From an uncultured Clostridia bacterium (GTDB lineage: Bacteria; Bacillota; Clostridia; Christensenellales; Borkfalkiaceae), in assembly GCA_947588985.1 (NCBI GenBank), contig CANQBG010000009.1, positions 1-47,885 on the forward strand: a stretch of DNA of 47,885 nucleotides, written 5' to 3'. Shown here in pieces: positions 44,525 to 47,885 of the stretch. The translations under genes and the position numbers were made by a program. The notes beneath the pieces are model-generated. The model did not search any database and was not told where the DNA came from. It saw only the letters and a program-made list of their open reading frames with translations. Position 1 is the first letter of the stretch. Every line of letters starts with the position of its first letter.

Positions 44525-46174
44525 ATGCAAAAAACCATCAACTGTGCGCTTTTCAGGAAAATGGTCCTGGCGGGCGCAAAGGCTCTTGAAAACAACCGCG
44601 CCAAAGTAGACGCGCTCAACGTATTCCCCGTCCCCGACGGCGATACGGGGACGAACATGTCGCTCACCATGCAGTCGGCGGTGAAGGAGCTCTCCTCCTC
44701 CGCTTCCAACAGCTTCTCGGAGGTGTGCGACCTCGTCTCCAAGGGCGCATTGAAGGGCGCGCGCGGAAATTCGGGCGTCATTCTCTCCCAGATCTTCCGC
44801 GGCATCTGCACCGTACTCCGCTCCTCCAAGCCCGAAGTGGACACCAAGACGTTCGCGAAGGCCCTCGAGCAGGGGACCAAAGTCGCGTATAGCGCCGTCT
44901 CCATTCCCAAGGAGGGCACCATCCTCACCGTCGTCCGCATGATGAGCGAGTTCGCGGTGAAAAACGCGGGCAAATACCGCGACTACGAGGCCTTCCTCCC
45001 CGCCGTCATCGAGGAGGGGGACAAGGCCCTCGCCAAGACGCCGGAGCTTCTCCCCGTCCTCAAAAAGGCGGGCGTCGTGGACTCGGGCGGCGTCGGGCTC
45101 ATGACCATCATGCGCGGCTTCCTCTCCGCGCTCATGGGGGAGGAGATCGTCTCCGATGTACAGACGGACGCCAATGCCGCCGTCAACCCCGACGATGTGT
45201 TCGGGGACAACTCCGATATCATCAACATGGATCTCGGAGACATCCAATTTGCCTATTGCACCGAGTTCTTCGTCATCAACTTAAAGAAGAGCACCACGCT
45301 CGCGGACATCGATAAGCTCCGCGAAAACCTCATGAACATCGGGGATTCCGTCATCTGCATCGGGGACCTCGAGATGATCAAGGTGCACGTCCACACCAAC
45401 AGCCCCGGCGTCGCCCTCACCTATGCCTTGGAGCTCGGGGAGCTCGATCGCCCCAAGATCGAGAACATGCTCGAGCAAAACCGCATCTTAAAGGCCAAGA
45501 TCGCCGCCGAGAAGAAGGATCAGGGCATGCTCGCCATCTGCGCGGGCGACGGCATTGCGGATATCTTCAAGGATCTCTTTGTGGACCGCGTCATCGAGGG
45601 CGGGCAGACGATGAACCCCTCGGCCTCGGACATCGCGACGGCCGTCCAAAAGATCAACGCGGACAACGTGTTCGTGTTCCCCAACAATAAGAATATCATC
45701 CTCGCCGCCGAACAGGCCAAGGCGCTCGTCGAGAACAGGACCATCCACGTCATCCCGACCAAAAATATCCCGCAGGGCTTTGCGGCCGCGCTCGCCTTCT
45801 CGCCCGAGGCCTCCGCGGAAGAAAATAAGACCAACATGATCCACGCGCTCGACAACGTGAAGGCGGGACAGGTGACGCACGCCGTGCGCACGACCAACGT
45901 CAACGGCTTCCACATCAAGGAGGGCGACATCATCGGGCTCGACGATAAGAAGATCCTTTCGAAGAGCGACAACATCGACGACGCCGTCCTCACCCTCCTC
46001 GATAAACTCAAAGAGGACTATCACGAGGTCATCACGCTCTACTATGGGAACGAGGTAGACGAGGCCTCGGCGGCGGCCCTTGCGGAGAAGGTGCAGGAGG
46101 CCTTCCCCGATTGCGACGTGGATTTCCACAGCGGCGGCCAGCCCGTGTATTACTACTTGCTTTCCCTCGAATGA
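44525..46174 (+). CDS. fakA: Fatty acid kinase catalytic subunit FakA (YloV/DhaL-like)
   Basis: A 549-residue two-domain protein. The N-terminal DhaL-type ATP-binding domain carries VFPVPDGDTGTNMSLTM at about residues 32-48 (Mg2+-binding Asp residues) and GARGNSGVILSQIFRG. The C-terminal part resembles the DegV-like/EDD fold seen in YloV proteins. FakA phosphorylates fatty acids bound to a FakB protein to feed phospholipid synthesis through PlsX/PlsY. No fakB lies in the window. AAAGGGAGATC precedes the ATG. It follows yloU after 30 bases and ends at a terminator. Length is typical of the family. Confidence 0.92.
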   Translation: MQKTINCALFRKMVLAGAKALENNRAKVDALNVFPVPDGDTGTNMSLTMQSAVKELSSSASNSFSEVCDLVSKGALKGARGNSGVILSQIFRGICTVLRSSKPEVDTKTFAKALEQGTKVAYSAVSIPKEGTILTVVRMMSEFAVKNAGKYRDYEAFLPAVIEEGDKALAKTPELLPVLKKAGVVDSGGVGLMTIMRGFLSALMGEEIVSDVQTDANAAVNPDDVFGDNSDIINMDLGDIQFAYCTEFFVINLKKSTTLADIDKLRENLMNIGDSVICIGDLEMIKVHVHTNSPGVALTYALELGELDRPKIENMLEQNRILKAKIAAEKKDQGMLAICAGDGIADIFKDLFVDRVIEGGQTMNPSASDIATAVQKINADNVFVFPNNKNIILAAEQAKALVENRTIHVIPTKNIPQGFAAALAFSPEASAEENKTNMIHALDNVKAGQVTHAVRTTNVNGFHIKEGDIIGLDDKKILSKSDNIDDAVLTLLDKLKEDYHEVITLYYGNEVDEASAAALAEKVQEAFPDCDVDFHSGGQPVYYYLLSLE

Positions 46175-46183
46175 TGAATTGCG

Positions 46184-46208
46184 GCTGCGCTCCACGCGCA
46201 GCTTTTTC
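46184..46208 (+). terminator. Rho-independent terminator after fakA
   Basis: GCTGCGC, loop TCCAC, GCGCAGC (46184-46202) followed by TTTTTC. Confidence 0.82.
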
Positions 46209-46237
46209 ATAGACCCTATACCGAAAAGGAGGCACCC

Positions 46238-46684
46238 ATGTCCAAGCTCAAGGGTATCTTTGTCGTATTTTTATTCGCTGCCGTGCTCTCGATCGTCGCG
46301 CTCCTTGTCTGCACGCTGCGCATCGGAGACTTCACGGGAGGGGAGACCGATCTCGCCTCCGGCCTCGGCGCGGTGATCGCGATCTTGGTGACGGCCATCC
46401 CCGTGCTCGCGGGGCTTCCCGTGGCGGGCGCGCTCGTCGTGATCGCAATCTGTCTGCTCGCGGTGAAAAAGCAACGGGGGAGCGCCGTCGCCGCCCTCGT
46501 CTTTCTCTCCGTCTTTTTGCCGGCGTTCGCCTTTGCGATCCTCGTCGATTGTAGCGTCTTTGCGGCCCGCTCGGCGCTGCTTGCGGGCATCCTCGCGGCA
46601 TGCGCCCTCTTCTATCTCGGGGCGTTCGTGTTTTCGATCATCTATCTCGCCGCGCTCGGCAAGGCGGAGAGGGCAGGGAGATGA
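46238..46684 (+). CDS. Small membrane protein of unknown function
   Basis: A 148-residue protein with four hydrophobic segments (about 7-26, 42-72, 81-103 and 108-138) and short charged loops (KKQRGS; GKAERAGR at the end). No family is recognisable. The ribosome site GGAGG merges with a copy of the recurring word (GGCACCCATGTCC, 46231-46243) that also contains the ATG. It overlaps recG by four bases (ATGA) and so is translationally coupled to it. Bacillus has no such gene before recG; it may be lineage specific. Confidence 0.72.
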   Translation: MSKLKGIFVVFLFAAVLSIVALLVCTLRIGDFTGGETDLASGLGAVIAILVTAIPVLAGLPVAGALVVIAICLLAVKKQRGSAVAALVFLSVFLPAFAFAILVDCSVFAARSALLAGILAACALFYLGAFVFSIIYLAALGKAERAGR

Positions 46685-47885
46685 AGCTCACAGAACTCTC
46701 CGGCATCGGCGTAAAGCGGGCGGCCGACTTCCAAAAACTCGGGATCGGCACGACGGCGGAGCTCGTCCGTTACTTCCCGCGCACCTACCTCGATATGACC
46801 AACCGCATGTCGATCCGGGAGGTATTGCACGGCGACATGGCCCTCATCGCGTGTACGCTCATCAACGTGGAGCCCGTGCGCAGCAAGGGGAAGCTCAAGA
46901 TCCTCCGCGCCCTCCTCGAACAGGGGCAGGATAACTTCACCGCCGTGTGGTTCAACCAGCCCTATCTTGCGGGCAAGCTCAAGCCGGGCGAGTACCTCTT
47001 CTATGGGCGGGTCCAGAATTATTACGACCGCGTCTCCCTCATCAATCCCACCTTCGAACGGCTGGATAACAACTTCCGGCTTAAGGGGCTCGTCCCCGTC
47101 TATCCCTTAAAGGGCGGGATCGCGCAGTGGGAGGTGCGCAGCGCCGTGAAGAGCACCCTCGCGGTGGAAAAATTCCCCACGATCATCCCCCCCGAACTCA
47201 TCGCGAAATACCGCATTTCTGCGCTTGCAGACGCATTCCGGGCCATCCATGTCCCAAACACGACCTCCGAAATGCAGAGAGCGGCCGAGCGCATCGCCCT
47301 CGAGGAATACTTCACGCTCATCTCCGCCTTCAAGCTCATCAAGGGGGACAAAGGGGAGGTCCGCCTCCGCTGCTATAATGTCTCCGAGCGCGAGGTGGCC
47401 AACTTCGAAAAGCGCTTTCCCTTCACCTTCACGCCCGGCCAGCAGGGGGCGGTGCGCGCCATTTACGATGATCTCACAGGCCCCGTCCGCATGAACAGGC
47501 TTCTGCAGGGCGACGTCGGCAGCGGCAAGACGGCCGTTGCGCTCACGGGCATCTTCATGGCGGTGAAGGCGGGTTTTCAGGCCGTCTACCTCTCGCCCAC
47601 CGAAGTCCTTGCCGAGCAAAACTACAAGATCTTGCAACAGTACTTTCCCGACTACCGCGTGGGGTACCTTGCGGGGGCCTCTACGGCGGCGGAGAAGCGC
47701 AAGATAAAGGAGGCGGCGGCAAGCGGGGAGATCGACATCCTCTGCGGCACCCATGCCGTCTTGCAGGGCGACGTACACTTTTGCGACCTCGCCTTCTGCG
47801 TCTGCGATGAACAGCACCGCTTCGGCGTGGCCCAGCGCAACGCCCTCTCCGAGAAGGGGGAGGCCGTCGATATGCTCGTCATGTC
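46681..47885 (+). CDS. recG: ATP-dependent DNA helicase RecG, N-terminal part (runs off right edge)
   Basis: About 401 residues of RecG, which reverses stalled replication forks and migrates Holliday junctions; the full protein is about 680 residues. Visible are the helix-hairpin-helix-like start (LSGIGVKRAADFQKLGIGT), the wedge OB fold (MSIREVLHGDMALIACTLIN), the Q-motif region FTPGQQGAVRAI, Walker A LLQGDVGSGKTAVAL at about residues 279-293, motif Ia YLSPTEVLAEQ, GTHAVL, and the DEQH box in CVCDEQHRFGV. The ATG at 46681 overlaps the preceding gene's stop. The C-terminal helicase domain lies outside the window. Confidence 0.95.
   Translation, partial: MKLTELSGIGVKRAADFQKLGIGTTAELVRYFPRTYLDMTNRMSIREVLHGDMALIACTLINVEPVRSKGKLKILRALLEQGQDNFTAVWFNQPYLAGKLKPGEYLFYGRVQNYYDRVSLINPTFERLDNNFRLKGLVPVYPLKGGIAQWEVRSAVKSTLAVEKFPTIIPPELIAKYRISALADAFRAIHVPNTTSEMQRAAERIALEEYFTLISAFKLIKGDKGEVRLRCYNVSEREVANFEKRFPFTFTPGQQGAVRAIYDDLTGPVRMNRLLQGDVGSGKTAVALTGIFMAVKAGFQAVYLSPTEVLAEQNYKILQQYFPDYRVGYLAGASTAAEKRKIKEAAASGEIDILCGTHAVLQGDVHFCDLAFCVCDEQHRFGVAQRNALSEKGEAVDMLVM

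Overview
The window is GC-rich chromosomal DNA from a bacterium of the Firmicutes (Bacillota), most likely an uncultured, anaerobic, gut-type Clostridia. The evidence is gene order and gene content. The runs yicC-gmk-rpoZ-priA-def-fmt-rsmB-rlmN-rpe-thiN and rpmB/yloU/fakA/recG follow the Bacillus/Clostridia housekeeping order. A 21-codon spoVM-like gene sits directly after thiN, as in Bacillus, and suggests a spore-forming lineage. Large surface proteins with Listeria-Bacteroides (Flg_new) and MBG-type repeats are also typical of such genomes. The species cannot be named from the sequence alone. Promoters are of the standard SigA type, nearly always with exactly 17 bases between the hexamers.

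Layout. 1-1.7 kb: a pyridoxal kinase running off the left edge (minus strand), divergent from a small metal-binding HMA protein and a Pr6Pr-type membrane protein. 1.8-4.3 kb: a TetR-controlled ABC-2 exporter with a double operator. 4.4-14.5 kb: two very large single-pass surface proteins with cytosolic tails. 14.6-18.8 kb: a flavodoxin-fold oxidoreductase, two membrane proteins and a phosphohexomutase. 18.9-21 kb: an HTH regulator and sn-glycerol-1-phosphate dehydrogenase. 21.1-23.7 kb: a fused ABC/FtsX transporter. 23.7-28.8 kb: rpsU, an unknown 128-residue protein, pcrA and ligA. 28.9-39 kb: a long plus-strand housekeeping run from yicC to a dipeptidase. 39.1-43.6 kb: an accessory block (Sel1-repeat protein, an AT-richer membrane protein, and a second ABC/FtsX fusion on the minus strand). 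43.7-47.9 kb: rpmB (minus), then yloU, fakA, a small membrane protein and recG, which runs off the right edge.

How the genes work together. The central block is growth machinery: nucleotide supply (gmk), transcription (rpoZ), replication restart, repair and ligation (priA, pcrA, ligA, recG), translation start and N-terminal processing (fmt, def), rRNA modification (rsmB, rlmN), central carbon and cofactors (rpe, thiN, pdxK). The rpe-thiN-spoVM-dipeptidase genes overlap by 3-4 bases each and look translationally coupled.

Most notable points: the SpoVM-like micro-ORF; a tandem hairpin repeat that has entered the dipeptidase gene in frame and is translated; a 14-base word (GGCACCCATGTCCG and near variants) and a shorter relative (TACCATGTCYG) scattered on both strands in unrelated genes and in several reading frames; three promoters placed so close to the ATG that the mRNAs should be leaderless or nearly so; and the absence of the stp-prkC-rsgA genes usually found between rlmN and rpe. 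No gene-free stretch exceeds 300 bases; the longest gaps (1706-1906, 8436-8679, 43921-44143) hold the promoters, terminator and operators listed. I saw no tRNA, rRNA, CRISPR array or transposase.
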